Assembly (NCBI GenBank): GCA_965227065.1
Contig: CBDDFN010000014.1
Span: 1 to 64,000, forward strand
Length of the DNA stretch: 64,000 bases
Direction: 5' to 3'
Origin: CBDDFN01 sp965227065
GTDB lineage: Bacteria; Pseudomonadota; Alphaproteobacteria; SPJN01
Both the position numbers and the translations under genes were made by a program. The first letter of the stretch is position 1; every line of letters begins with the position of its first letter. Below, piece after piece: positions 52,036 to 60,354 of the stretch. The notes under the pieces are model-generated. The model was not told the DNA's origin and ran no database searches. It worked only from the letters and a program-made list of their open reading frames with translations.

Positions 52036-54468
52036 CTAATATTTGATGGAAAAATGGAAGCTCCAGGTACGGGGCTGGTCGATCACCGCAACATGCGTGC
52101 CGTCAAACAAGGGCGCATCGATCGACCCAAGCCGTACGATTTCGTCGAACACATTGCGCACGAAAATGGTGAAGGAATAGCGCAGGTCGTGTGACTGCAC
52201 GCCGATCCGGGCATTGACCATCACGTAAGGGTCCTGGACATCAAGCGGGTCGAGATCGGGCTGCATGTACATTTTGCCATGATAAAGAATGTCTGACCCC
52301 AAGGTCAGATCAACCGGCCAGCCGCCCAGAGGAATGGTTTGGTTGAGCGACAGCGAGGCTTGAATATCAAGCGCATTGGGCAAGGGGGCACCGTCCAGAT
52401 TGCAGGTCCGGGCGCCAAGCGCAACATCAAGCAGGATGGAGCGGGCAACACACGGGCCTTCGGGATAATCGGTGTAAAACGCGTCGAGATAAGCAAACGA
52501 GCCGATCACGGCGAGGCCGAAATCAAAGATTGCGTTGGCGTCGATCTCAACCCCTTGCGACACGGCTTTGGGCGCATTCTTCACGACAATATCAATGCCG
52601 TTGAAGATTGAGGTCTGCAGATCGGTGAAGTGGGTGCGGAACACGCCCATATTGAGCCGCATCGCGCCGCCCAGCAGTTCGGTTTTGAGCCCCGCTTCAT
52701 AGGTGATGGCGCGTTCGGGGCGGAACTGGGTTTCATCATCGCGCAAGGCGAGCGCGTTAAAGCCGCCGGACTTTCCGCCCACCGCAATCGTGGCGTATAG
52801 ATTGCCCCATTCGGTAAAGCGCCACAGCACCGAGCCTTTGGGGGCGAAATCTGATTCCTTGCGGCTGACTGTGTCTGAGAATGTTTCAAGCCGCAGGATG
52901 GGGCCATAGACAACGGTCGGGCCGGGGAAGAGCAGCGGATTGCCGATCTTTTGATCGTAAAACACGTCCTTCCAATCGGTGCCGTAGCGGGCGCCCGCAA
53001 TCAGCGAAAGCGTGTCGGTGACGTTCCACGTTATCTGTCCGAAGATCGAAATGGACTGGCTTTCCTGCTGGAAAATGCCTTCGCGCCGCTCCAGAAACGC
53101 GCCCACCGGCGGCGTGAGCATGTTGAGCAGGTTTTCAATTCCGTCGGGCAGTGGATCAAGAACCGTGTCAAGGATTGTCAGGTCAAACAGCTCGGCAAAC
53201 AGATCGGGCGTGTTGTTCATCAGCACGGTCGATTGTTCATCCAGATCGTTATAGGTGTAGAAAAGTCCGGCGACATATTCGAAGACGCCCGGCGGCGAGG
53301 CGACGCGCAGCTCAGCGGTGTATTGGGTGTAATCCTGCAGCGCCTCGGCCTCAAACACCTGCACCGGCGTGCCGTCAATGTCGCTTGCGCCGCGGCGCTT
53401 GTACGTGCTGGCCCCGGCGACCAGCGTGAAATCATGGTTCCAGGCTTCAAGCGTTCCCTTCAAGATGAAATCATCGCTGATCTGGCGAAAGGTTGTCGGC
53501 TTGTCGATTGACGTGTTGAAGTCGGTGATTGAGGCTTCGGCGTCTGGGTCGCGCTGGCGGAACAGAAACATCCAGCGATCCGGTGCGGCGCTCATTTGCA
53601 GACGGGCCCCGCCGAAGCCCTCACCGTCATTTCGCAAATAGGTGAGCGTGAAGCTGAGATTTTCGAGCGGATCGAATTTCAGTTTCGCGCGCAGGGTCTG
53701 CAGCAAGAAGCCTTTTTCCTGAAAATCGGCATAGCTGTTGTAGAGCAATCCCTCGCGTTTCCAGTAATAGCCCGCAACCCGGAAGCTCAGCTTGTCCTCA
53801 ACAATCGGAACGTTCAGGAGGGCCTGAAAGTTTTTTTGTTTTTGCTGACCCAACGTGCCGTCAAAACTGGCCTCCCATTCATCAATGGGTTGACCTGAAT
53901 GAATGGCCAGCGCGCCTGCGACAGTGTTCTTGCCAAACAAGGTGCCTTGGGGCCCGCGCAAAATCTCGACCCGCTCGACATCGACCAGACCGGTCACCAG
54001 ATAATGCGGCTTGGCGTAATAGACATCGTCAATGAACAGGCCGACCGATTGTTCGAAACCTTCATTGAAGCCTGATCCCAGCCCCCGGATATAGACGAAA
54101 TTGGCAACGCCGCCCGCCTGCACCTTGAGGTTGGGAGTGTAGCGGCTCAGATCGTTCAGATCTTCCATATTGGATTGTTCGATTTGAAGCTCGCCGATCG
54201 CCGAGACTGACATCGGCACATCCTGAATGTCCTGTTTGCGCTTTTGCGCGGTCACCACGACTTCATCGAGCGTGCGGCGTGGTTTGCGCGCCGGCTCTGT
54301 CTGCTCGGGTGTTTCCGCCTGGACCGGCGTCTGGGCCGGGTTTTCAGCCTCTTGCGCCCATACGGGCACAATCACAGAAACAATACTGACACCGACGCTG
54401 AACGCGACAGCCACAAGACCTGATCTGAACACACTCTCTTCCCCCACTGTCCCGGCGCGCTGTTCCAC
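52036..54468 (-). CDS. TonB-dependent outer membrane receptor
   Basis: This 810-residue protein has a signal peptide (VAVAFSVGVSIVSVIVPVWA), an acidic/proline region, and the TonB box DEVVVTAQKRKQD near residue 70. The plug domain carries YTPNLKVQAGGVANFVYIRGLG and VERVEILRGPQGTLFGKNTVAGAL. The long beta-barrel ends in aromatic WSFHFSIKY. The wording is of the pesticin/hydrophobic ligand type common in sphingomonads and marine alphaproteobacteria. It should import an unidentified molecule with TonB-ExbBD. It is divergent from a TetR gene and a palindrome covers its promoter. Confidence 0.93.
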   Translation of the reverse strand: MEQRAGTVGEESVFRSGLVAVAFSVGVSIVSVIVPVWAQEAENPAQTPVQAETPEQTEPARKPRRTLDEVVVTAQKRKQDIQDVPMSVSAIGELQIEQSNMEDLNDLSRYTPNLKVQAGGVANFVYIRGLGSGFNEGFEQSVGLFIDDVYYAKPHYLVTGLVDVERVEILRGPQGTLFGKNTVAGALAIHSGQPIDEWEASFDGTLGQQKQKNFQALLNVPIVEDKLSFRVAGYYWKREGLLYNSYADFQEKGFLLQTLRAKLKFDPLENLSFTLTYLRNDGEGFGGARLQMSAAPDRWMFLFRQRDPDAEASITDFNTSIDKPTTFRQISDDFILKGTLEAWNHDFTLVAGASTYKRRGASDIDGTPVQVFEAEALQDYTQYTAELRVASPPGVFEYVAGLFYTYNDLDEQSTVLMNNTPDLFAELFDLTILDTVLDPLPDGIENLLNMLTPPVGAFLERREGIFQQESQSISIFGQITWNVTDTLSLIAGARYGTDWKDVFYDQKIGNPLLFPGPTVVYGPILRLETFSDTVSRKESDFAPKGSVLWRFTEWGNLYATIAVGGKSGGFNALALRDDETQFRPERAITYEAGLKTELLGGAMRLNMGVFRTHFTDLQTSIFNGIDIVVKNAPKAVSQGVEIDANAIFDFGLAVIGSFAYLDAFYTDYPEGPCVARSILLDVALGARTCNLDGAPLPNALDIQASLSLNQTIPLGGWPVDLTLGSDILYHGKMYMQPDLDPLDVQDPYVMVNARIGVQSHDLRYSFTIFVRNVFDEIVRLGSIDAPLFDGTHVAVIDQPRTWSFHFSIKY

Positions 54469-54507
54469 CCCTTGCGCCCGAAATCTGTTGGCATAAATAA
54501 TGAACGT

Positions 54508-54540
54508 GTTATAAAAAACGTCAAACGTGTTTTCTATAAC
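54508..54540. promoter_or_regulatory. Operator-like palindrome between TonB receptor and TetR genes
   Basis: GTTATAAAAAACG and CGTGTTTTCTATAAC form an inverted repeat with a short centre. Read on the minus strand it includes TTGACG, a -35 for the receptor, with TTATTTATG further on as -10. The divergent TetR gene makes it a likely operator of that regulator. Confidence 0.55.
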
Positions 54541-54605
54541 GGTGGGTCTTTCCGTTCTGCGCAGCGGGGTGGGGCCGGCCGGGTCCGTGATGGAGGAAGC
54601 CGCGC

Positions 54606-55334
54606 ATGGGCAAACATGCCGAGAACAAGGCTGAAAAATGCGACCGCATCGTTTCAGCCGCTTGGGAATTGATGCGGGCCGAGGGCAGCAATTTTTCGAT
54701 GCGTGCGCTCGCCAAACAGGCCGAAGTCAGCCTGGCAACGCCCTATAATCTGTTTGGGTCCAAACAGGCGGTGATTGCCGCCGTGATGGATTCTGACCTT
54801 GCCCGGCTGCAACGCGCCATGGCGGCGCAGGAGCGTGACCCGGTGGATGCGTTTTTCGAGCTGGTGGAAATTTCGGTCGGCATGCTTGAAAAAGCGCCCT
54901 TGTTTTACAAGGCCGGTGCTGCCGCGCTCGATGAGCGCCAGAAGCAGGAGCTGCAAATTCACTTTCGTGTGCCGCGCCACGTCTTTTTACGGCGTTTGGT
55001 CGAAAATGCCGTTCAGTCCGGTGTCCTCAATCACCAGATTAATCTGGACCTGTTTGCGCTCAATCTGGGGCAGCAATTTTTAAGCTGGATCCAGGCCTGG
55101 GCCAAAGGCCAGATCGCGCTTGCCGAGATTGAGGCGCGCGTCGGCTACACTTTTGCGCTGACCTTAAGCGCAGCTGCCACCGATGCCTATCGCGCCCCGC
55201 TTTTTCAGCGCGCCCTCGACTGGCAGAAACGACTGCAGCAGGACCAGCGTTCCGCATCGGATGAAAAATCCGGCGCCAGCTACAATGCGCTGGTTCAAAC
55301 AGCCCGCAAGCAATCCCGGCGCTCATCGAACTGA
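54606..55334 (+). CDS. TetR family regulator divergent from the TonB receptor
   Basis: This 242-residue regulator has the TetR helix-turn-helix: IVSAAWELMRAEGSNFSMRALAKQAEVSLATPYNLFGSKQAVI, residues 16-58. The rest is helical, with no recognisable ligand. A palindrome in the intergenic region overlaps the receptor promoter, so it most likely represses the receptor. The gene ends in a basic serine-rich tail. A hairpin with an A-run follows at 55333-55367; its polarity suits the opposite-strand neighbour. Confidence 0.88.
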   Translation: MGKHAENKAEKCDRIVSAAWELMRAEGSNFSMRALAKQAEVSLATPYNLFGSKQAVIAAVMDSDLARLQRAMAAQERDPVDAFFELVEISVGMLEKAPLFYKAGAAALDERQKQELQIHFRVPRHVFLRRLVENAVQSGVLNHQINLDLFALNLGQQFLSWIQAWAKGQIALAEIEARVGYTFALTLSAAATDAYRAPLFQRALDWQKRLQQDQRSASDEKSGASYNALVQTARKQSRRSSN

Positions 55335-55367
55335 TAAAAAAGAACCCTGCCGGTAAGGGCAGGGTTC
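55333..55367 (-). terminator. Rho-independent terminator of the PF10118 gene
   Basis: GAACCCTGCC (55342-55351), a 6-nt loop, and GGCAGGGTTC (55358-55367) form a perfect 10-bp stem. On the minus strand it is followed by TTCTTTTTT, a T-tract that suits termination of the minus-strand gene at 55395. It lies only 8 bp beyond the convergent TetR stop and may also serve that gene. Confidence 0.75.
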
Positions 55368-55394
55368 AAAGGTGTAGAGAGTAAAAGCTCAGCC

Positions 55395-56270
55395 TCAGGC
55401 GGGTTGGAAGTCCGCCGGAATGGCGTGGGTGTCGCCGGCTTGCTCATCCCATTTGGCGATCATGTCACGATTGTCGTGATCCCAAGGATGGAAGTCCTTG
55501 CGGAAGAAGTCGAGCCACAGCGGCCACATTTTGCGCAGAACGCCGGGCTTGCCCCACAGCTGATTGATGACGCGGCCATGGGCGCGCAGGTTAAACAGGT
55601 TGCCCGTCTGCTTCATCATGGTGAGGTAGTAGTAGAAGGTCCGGCCCAGGAAAGGCAGCAGGATTGCAAAATGCGCGCGAATGCGGGCGCGGTAGAATTG
55701 CTTCTCGTCCTTGCAGGCCGCTTTCATAAGGTCAAAGCACACAGCCTTGTGCTCGCTTTCCTCAACCGCGTGCCACAGCCACATATTGCGCATTTTCGGA
55801 TGGGCGCCTTTGAGCGTGTCGGGATGCTCAAGCAGGATCGAGGCCAAAGAAGCCGTCCAGTGCTCCAGCACCACCGTGATTGCAAGCTGATGCATTTTGG
55901 GAAGATTGGCGCGGCCGAAATCCAGAACGCGCTTGAGGCGGCGTTCCATCACATCAGCCGTAATGCCTTCGCGCACCAGCATGGCGTTGTAGGCTTCATG
56001 CTCGCGGGTGTGGAAGGCTTCCTGAACCATAAAGTTCTTCAGCTCTTTTTTGAGCTTGGGATCGGTTGCATTCTTGATGAAGGGCCGGGTCGAGTCGATG
56101 AAGAAGGTCTCGCCTTCAGGGAACAGCACCGAAAGGGCGTTCAGATAGTTCGACTTGCCCGGGCAGCCGTCGAGCCAGTCATAGGTGACCGTCTCGTCGA
56201 GTTCAAAATCCAGGTTGCGCGGCACAACATCTTTGACCGAGCTGCTCTGTGAAACAGTAGTATCTGTCAT
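55395..56270 (-). CDS. PF10118 predicted metal-dependent hydrolase
   Basis: This 291-residue protein is of the PF10118/COG3687 family. It is largely helical. Putative metal ligands lie in QEAFHTREHEAYN near residue 84, in the HWTAS region, and in HAVEESEHKAVCFD, like a ferritin-type di-iron four-helix bundle. No reaction has been proven for the family; it often occurs near TetR regulators and lipid genes. Its promoter (TTGACA-N17-CATATC) lies between two identical TGAC-N6-GTCA palindromes, suggesting control by a TetR-type protein. Confidence 0.83.
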   Translation of the reverse strand: MTDTTVSQSSSVKDVVPRNLDFELDETVTYDWLDGCPGKSNYLNALSVLFPEGETFFIDSTRPFIKNATDPKLKKELKNFMVQEAFHTREHEAYNAMLVREGITADVMERRLKRVLDFGRANLPKMHQLAITVVLEHWTASLASILLEHPDTLKGAHPKMRNMWLWHAVEESEHKAVCFDLMKAACKDEKQFYRARIRAHFAILLPFLGRTFYYYLTMMKQTGNLFNLRAHGRVINQLWGKPGVLRKMWPLWLDFFRKDFHPWDHDNRDMIAKWDEQAGDTHAIPADFQPA

Positions 56271-56332
56271 TTTTAACCCCTATCGCTTGTCGCGAAGTCA
56301 TGAGGGCGTGGTTCCGCCCCGTCTCGAAGCGG

Positions 56333-56361
56333 GATATGAGGGTTTTTGACATGACTGTCAA
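56333..56361 (-). promoter_or_regulatory. Promoter of the PF10118 gene
   Basis: On the minus strand TTGACA (56361-56356) and CATATC (56338-56333) are separated by 17 bp. The -35 lies inside an inverted repeat (56346-56361). The transcript leader of about 60 nt could form a small GC hairpin near 56307-56322. Confidence 0.6.
56346..56361. promoter_or_regulatory. Operator 1, TTGAC-N6-GTCAA type
   Basis: TTGACATGACTGTCAA is a 16-bp palindrome with TGAC-N6-GTCA at its core. It contains the -35 of the PF10118 gene promoter. A second copy of the same core lies 22 bp away centre to centre. Confidence 0.6.
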
Positions 56362-56367
56362 TAGTGG

Positions 56368-56383
56368 CTGACTTTTCTGTCAG
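56368..56383. promoter_or_regulatory. Operator 2, CTGAC-N6-GTCAG type
   Basis: CTGACTTTTCTGTCAG is a 16-bp palindrome with the same TGAC-N6-GTCA core as operator 1. It lies upstream of the -35. Two sites 22 bp apart would put two dimers on the same face of the DNA. Confidence 0.6.
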
Positions 56384-56390
56384 TAGTCTT

Positions 56391-56423
56391 TCGCCCGGAA
56401 TAAACCCAAACCGCTCCGGGCGA
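56391..56423. terminator. Hairpin downstream of the DinB gene
   Basis: TCGCCCGGA (56391-56399) and TCCGGGCGA (56415-56423) form a perfect 9-bp stem with a 15-nt loop, 13 bp beyond the DinB stop. There is no T-run, so termination is only a guess. Confidence 0.35.
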
Positions 56424-56435
56424 TGTGAGAAGTAT

Positions 56436-56948
56436 TTAAGAATCAATGCGTTGGAAGAAAATAAGGTCGAGCGGCGGTGGTGCCACGCTCGTCTGCGACA
56501 AAAGATCATGCACCTGACCGCGATGGTGGGTGGCGTGGTTGAACATATGGGCAAGCATGATTTGAACCGGCGTTTCAAATGTCGCGCCTGATGAATTCTG
56601 ATAAGCCCCGCAGCGCGTCATGTCTGTGTCGGTATAGCGGGTCAACAGGGCGAGAATCTCGGTGTCCTGGGCCTGCCGGGCGGCCGACAAGGTTTCAAAG
56701 CAGCTGTGCAACTCGGTATCGAGCCCCGTGGAGGGGAGGGTTTCGATATCGGGGTCGATCCGGCTGATCCAGATCTGATCAACCAGCAAAATATGGTTGA
56801 GCGCACCATGGATCGATTTGAAGAACGCGCCGCGGTCTTTGTGATAATCCGCGTCGCTCAACTGGCCGACATGGTCAAACAGGGTCTGGTTGGCCCAGCG
56901 ATTGTAGCGGCCCAGAAAGCGGAAATAGCTGATGGGTACTGTTTCCAT
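56436..56948 (-). CDS. DinB family protein
   Basis: This 170-residue four-helix protein has the three metal-binding histidines of the DinB/YfiT group: H49 region IHGALNHILLVDQIW and HMFNHATHHRGQVHDLL near residue 135. RYNRWANQTLFDHV is the usual N-terminal helix. Members are often metal-dependent thiol transferases. Its ATG overlaps the stop of the YkvA-like gene by one base (TGATG). Confidence 0.87.
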   Translation of the reverse strand: METVPISYFRFLGRYNRWANQTLFDHVGQLSDADYHKDRGAFFKSIHGALNHILLVDQIWISRIDPDIETLPSTGLDTELHSCFETLSAARQAQDTEILALLTRYTDTDMTRCGAYQNSSGATFETPVQIMLAHMFNHATHHRGQVHDLLSQTSVAPPPLDLIFFQRIDS

Positions 56949-57343
56949 CACGCGGTTTTCCCCTGATCAGCCTCCAGGCTTTCTTTATCTGCTTGCGCAT
57001 CGTCGTCGGGGTCTCCCGGCGGTGAGCGCAGCAACGCGGCCTTGGCGCGGTCTTTGTGTTTGGGCTGGATTGCATCGCGCACCTGGCTGAGCGCAAACAT
57101 CAACACCCCGGCATCATCGGTGAAGCCCAGACCGGCAATGAAGTCGGGGATCAAATCGGTGGGGACGATAAAATAGGCCAGCGCGCCAAACAGGATTGCC
57201 TTGGTCTTGGTGGGCGTATCCTTGTCGATGGCGGCGTAATAGGCGGCGACGGCGTCATCGGCAAAGGGGACTTTCCCCAGCGTCCGCCGCACTTTGGGCC
57301 AGAAATCGCGTTTGACCTTGTCTTCGCGAGCCTTCTCGCTCAT
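56948..57343 (-). CDS. YkvA family (DUF1232) protein
   Basis: This 131-residue protein has the DUF1232 core KAILFGALAYFIVPTDLIPDFIAGLGFTDDAGVL, a short hydrophobic hairpin that probably lies in the membrane. A charged C-terminal tail with PPGDPDDDAQAD follows. Function unknown. The start MSEKAR at 57343 was chosen. Its stop overlaps the dinB-like start. Confidence 0.85.
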   Translation of the reverse strand: MSEKAREDKVKRDFWPKVRRTLGKVPFADDAVAAYYAAIDKDTPTKTKAILFGALAYFIVPTDLIPDFIAGLGFTDDAGVLMFALSQVRDAIQPKHKDRAKAALLRSPPGDPDDDAQADKESLEADQGKTA

Positions 57344-57471
57344 CAGATTTCTCCCTTTGGTCCCGCCCGATAATATGGGGATGGGGTGAGATTTGGACAA
57401 GACGTAGCGCCAAATGATCTGCTAAACCACGGCCACTCATCATTTTACTGACATAGACAGGAGAGTGTTTC

Positions 57472-58252
57472 ATGGAACTCAATGATCAGATTTCAGCCGT
57501 GATCACCGGCGGTGCTTCGGGCCTTGGCGCGGCGACCGCGCGCAAACTGGCCAGCGAAGGCGTCAAGGTTGCGTTGTTCGATCTCAATGAAGAAAAAGGC
57601 GAAGAGCTGGCGAAAGAACTGGGCGGCGTGTTCTGCAAGGTCAATGTGACCTCGGACGACGATGTCGATGCCGGTTTTGCCAAGGCGCGCGAAGCCATCG
57701 GTCAGGAACGCATCCTGATCAACTGCGCGGGCACCGGCAATGCGATCAAGACCGCCAGCCGCGACAAGGAAAGCGGCGAGATCAAGCATTTCCCGCTGAA
57801 AAGCTTTGACCTCATCATTCAGATCAACCTGGTCGGCACCTTCCGCTGCATCGCCAAATCGGCCGCGGGGCATGATGACCCTTGATCCGATCAATGGCGA
57901 ACGCGGCGCGATCGTCAACACCGCCTCGGTGGCGGCTGAAGACGGCCAGATTGGCCAGGCGGCTTATTCGGCTTCGAAGGCCGGTGTTGTCGGCATGACC
58001 CTGCCGGTCGCGCGCGACCTTTCTCGTGAGTTGATCCGCGTCAACACGATCTTGCCCGGTATCTTCAACACGCCCTTGCTGGCGGCTGCCCCGGACAATG
58101 TCAAACAGGCGCTGGGTGCGATGGTTCCCAACCCTGCGCGTCTGGGCAATCCGGAAGAATATGCCTCACTCGCAACCGAGATGTGCCGCAACGCCTATTT
58201 CAATGGCGAAGATGTCCGTCTCGATGGCGCGATCCGCATGGCGCCCCGTTGA
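57472..58252 (+). pseudogene. HSD10-like short-chain dehydrogenase, broken by one extra base
   Basis: The product is a short-chain dehydrogenase resembling 3-hydroxyacyl-CoA dehydrogenase type 2 (HSD17B10). The N-terminal frame has ITGGASGLGAATA and NCAGTGNA; the C-terminal frame has IVNTASVAAEDGQIGQ, the catalytic YSASK, and the family ending VRLDGAIRMAPR. The two frames meet at a G4 run, 57867-57870. Removing one G gives an unbroken frame of 259 residues, the usual length. As written, the protein would end at 57885. It could be a sequencing error, a true null allele or a programmed shift. A clear terminator follows. Confidence 0.85.
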
Positions 58253-58275
58253 TCAGCCAGTCACTGATGATCAAG

Positions 58276-58308
58276 AGACCCTCACACATCCGTGTGGGGG
58301 TCTTTTTT
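58276..58308 (+). terminator. Rho-independent terminator after the SDR gene
   Basis: AGACCCTCACAC, loop ATCC, GTGTGGGGGTCT, followed by TTTTTT (58303-58308), is a textbook terminator. The stem has about 10-11 pairs with one bulge. Confidence 0.85.
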
Positions 58309-58375
58309 ATGCCCCAATGAGTTCCTACCCTTGAGACAAGACAAAACAAGTGTCAGATGAACAGTGGAGAGTTCC

Positions 58376-58882
58376 ATGATCCGCACGGTAATAGCGGGGG
58401 TGATCATGATGGGGTTGGCCGGACCGGCCCTGGCAACAGACTGCACGGTCACAGCGCTGCAAGCCTACCGGGCAGCGCAGAAAGCGGGCTACACCTTCAC
58501 CTGCACGGCCCCGCGTCAGGGCAGTGCAAGTTTTGCTACCGACCGGCTGCGCGGCGCGATTGGGTGCGAGGCCGAAGTCTCAACCCGATACACGCAGCAG
58601 CGGACTGTCGATAAATTTGAAGGCCACTTTTTCGGGTCTTACAAAGCCGAAGTGCCGGAGCTTGAAAATGGCTGGACTTTGGAAGCGTTTGTGATCGAAG
58701 GCGGCTATTTCACCACCACGCTGCCCGCCAGCAATGGCCTGATCCGCTATTACTACTATCTTGACCAGCAAGATACGCGCGGCGCGCGCTGGGTGACCAA
58801 GCTGACGCTCAAGAAAGAGGGCGGGGATTGCAAAGCCGCCGTTAAAGAAGCGTTCGGTCCGGTCAGTCGGGCAAGCCGCTAA
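58376..58882 (+). CDS. Exported protein of unknown function
   Basis: This 168-residue protein has a signal peptide (MIRTVIAGVIMMGLAGPALA) and a mature part with five cysteines (TDCTVTAL, FTCTAP, GCEAEV, GGDCKA among them) that may form disulphides. It is tyrosine-rich in the middle (RYYYYLDQQD). No family is recognised. The ATG at 58376 has GGAGAG about 6 nt upstream and fits the signal peptide; an in-frame ATG at 58364 is less well placed. The last 20 bases overlap the convergent PaaI gene. Confidence 0.65.
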   Translation: MIRTVIAGVIMMGLAGPALATDCTVTALQAYRAAQKAGYTFTCTAPRQGSASFATDRLRGAIGCEAEVSTRYTQQRTVDKFEGHFFGSYKAEVPELENGWTLEAFVIEGGYFTTTLPASNGLIRYYYYLDQQDTRGARWVTKLTLKKEGGDCKAAVKEAFGPVSRASR

Positions 58883-59333
58883 GCTTGGTGTGATCGATAA
58901 ATTCCTTGAGGCGCATGGTCTGCATGCCCTTGGCAATCAGCGTGCCGTCTTCATTGAAGGCTTCAAGCTGCCACACAACCGACTTGCCACCCCAGCGCAC
59001 CACCGTTCCCACGCCTTTGACCGTGGTGCCGGCCTTCGCGGCATCAAGGAAATAAACCGTCATCTCGCTGGTTGAGAAGGCGGGCATAACCCCCGCAGCG
59101 AGCGCCGCGGCGCTGCAGCCCAAGCCCGGCAGAGTATCCAGAAAGGTCATGATAGCACCGCCATGGGCGACCCGTTGCGGGTTCATCACGCTGTCATCAA
59201 CCGCCATTTCGGCTTCGACCGACAGATCGGCATGGATGGCGGTGGCCTTGAAATTGACCTTGGAGGGAAAGCTTTGATCAAAAATGGGCTGCAGTGCCGA
59301 AACCAGTCCAGACCGTGTTTGAGCCACGCTCAT
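58863..59333 (-). CDS. PaaI family hotdog thioesterase (third in the window)
   Basis: This 156-residue protein carries the hotdog signature RVAHGGAIMTFLDTLPGLGCSAAAL near residue 55 and RLKEFIDHTK at the C-terminus. It would hydrolyse acyl-CoA-type thioesters. The stop of the PhhB gene overlaps its ATG by 4 nt. It is thus at the end of a tight row with phhB, cobB and thpR. Confidence 0.86.
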   Translation of the reverse strand: MSVAQTRSGLVSALQPIFDQSFPSKVNFKATAIHADLSVEAEMAVDDSVMNPQRVAHGGAIMTFLDTLPGLGCSAAALAAGVMPAFSTSEMTVYFLDAAKAGTTVKGVGTVVRWGGKSVVWQLEAFNEDGTLIAKGMQTMRLKEFIDHTKLSGLPD

Positions 59334-59617
59334 CCCTGCATTTCCCCGGAAATCCGGTTCATGGCAGTGGCCATGCGGACATCAAGCTCGGTCACCCCGC
59401 CCGCATCATGGGTGGTTAGCACAACTTCAACCCGGTTGTAGACATTGAACCATTCAGGATGGTGATCCATCTTTTCGGCAATCAGCGCGATCCGGCTCAT
59501 GAAGCCGAAGGCCTGATTGAAATCGGCGAAGGTGAAGGTTTTGGTGATGGCATCCTTGCCATCCATGTCGCTCCAGCCCGCAACGAAACGGGCGTCGCCT
59601 GAAAGTTTGTCGGCCAT
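59330..59617 (-). CDS. phhB: 4a-hydroxytetrahydrobiopterin dehydratase (PCD)
   Basis: This 95-residue enzyme dehydrates pterin-4a-carbinolamine to recycle tetrahydrobiopterin. The HHPEW motif at about residue 50-54 (KMDHHPEWFNVYNRVEV) is diagnostic. No phenylalanine hydroxylase gene is in the window. It overlaps the PaaI gene by 4 nt and starts 2 nt after the cobB stop. Confidence 0.93.
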   Translation of the reverse strand: MADKLSGDARFVAGWSDMDGKDAITKTFTFADFNQAFGFMSRIALIAEKMDHHPEWFNVYNRVEVVLTTHDAGGVTELDVRMATAMNRISGEMQG

Positions 59618-59619
59618 GA

Positions 59620-60354
59620 TCAGTCTCCGAATGAAGGCGGCAACGGCGTGCCGGATAAAATGAAATCGACAAAGGCGGGAACCACCTTTGAGGCGGGACC
59701 GTAATGGCCCTCATGAAAAATTTGCGCGCCCTCGGACGGCTCAAGGTTAAGCTCCATCGTGTGGACGCCGCGCTGGCGCGCTTCCATGACGAAGCCGGCC
59801 GCCGGGTAGACATTGCCGCTGGTGCCTATGGAGACGAACAGGTCGGCCCGGCCAATCTCCTCAACGATCTCATCCATGTAAAACGGCATTTCGCCGAACC
59901 ACACCACATGGGGCCGCATCATGCCGCGCGTGTGACAGGCGTCGCATTTGGTGTCGAGCGACAGCTCGCCCCAATACTCGCTCACCATATTGCAATTGGC
60001 GCAGCGCACCCGGCCCAGCTCGCCATGCATGTGCAAGACCCGTTCAGAGCCGCCTTTTTCGTGCAGATTGTCGACATTCTGGGTGACGATGGTGACCCGG
60101 CCTTGATGCTCCTGCTCCAACCGGCCCAGCGCGTCATGGGCGGGGTTGGTGACGGCGTTGAGCAGGCTTGTCCGCCGTTCATTGTAGAAATTATGAACAA
60201 GGGCGGGGTTGCGCGCAAAGCCCTCCGGCGTGGCGACATCCTCAATCCGGTGTTTGGCCCACAGACCATCTTCGTCGCGGAACGTGCCCAGCCCGCTTTC
60301 GGCTGAAATGCCGGCGCCGGTCAGAATGACGATGGACTGAAAGTCACTGGGCAT
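59620..60354 (-). CDS. cobB: NAD-dependent protein deacylase, sirtuin
   Basis: This 244-residue sirtuin removes acyl groups from lysines, using NAD. The NAD-binding GAGISAESGLGTFRD is near residue 13, the catalytic motif is TQNVDNLHEKGG, then H in VLHMHGE. Zinc cysteines lie in CANC and CDAC. Its start overlaps the thpR stop by one base (TAATG). Confidence 0.95.
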   Translation of the reverse strand: MPSDFQSIVILTGAGISAESGLGTFRDEDGLWAKHRIEDVATPEGFARNPALVHNFYNERRTSLLNAVTNPAHDALGRLEQEHQGRVTIVTQNVDNLHEKGGSERVLHMHGELGRVRCANCNMVSEYWGELSLDTKCDACHTRGMMRPHVVWFGEMPFYMDEIVEEIGRADLFVSIGTSGNVYPAAGFVMEARQRGVHTMELNLEPSEGAQIFHEGHYGPASKVVPAFVDFILSGTPLPPSFGD

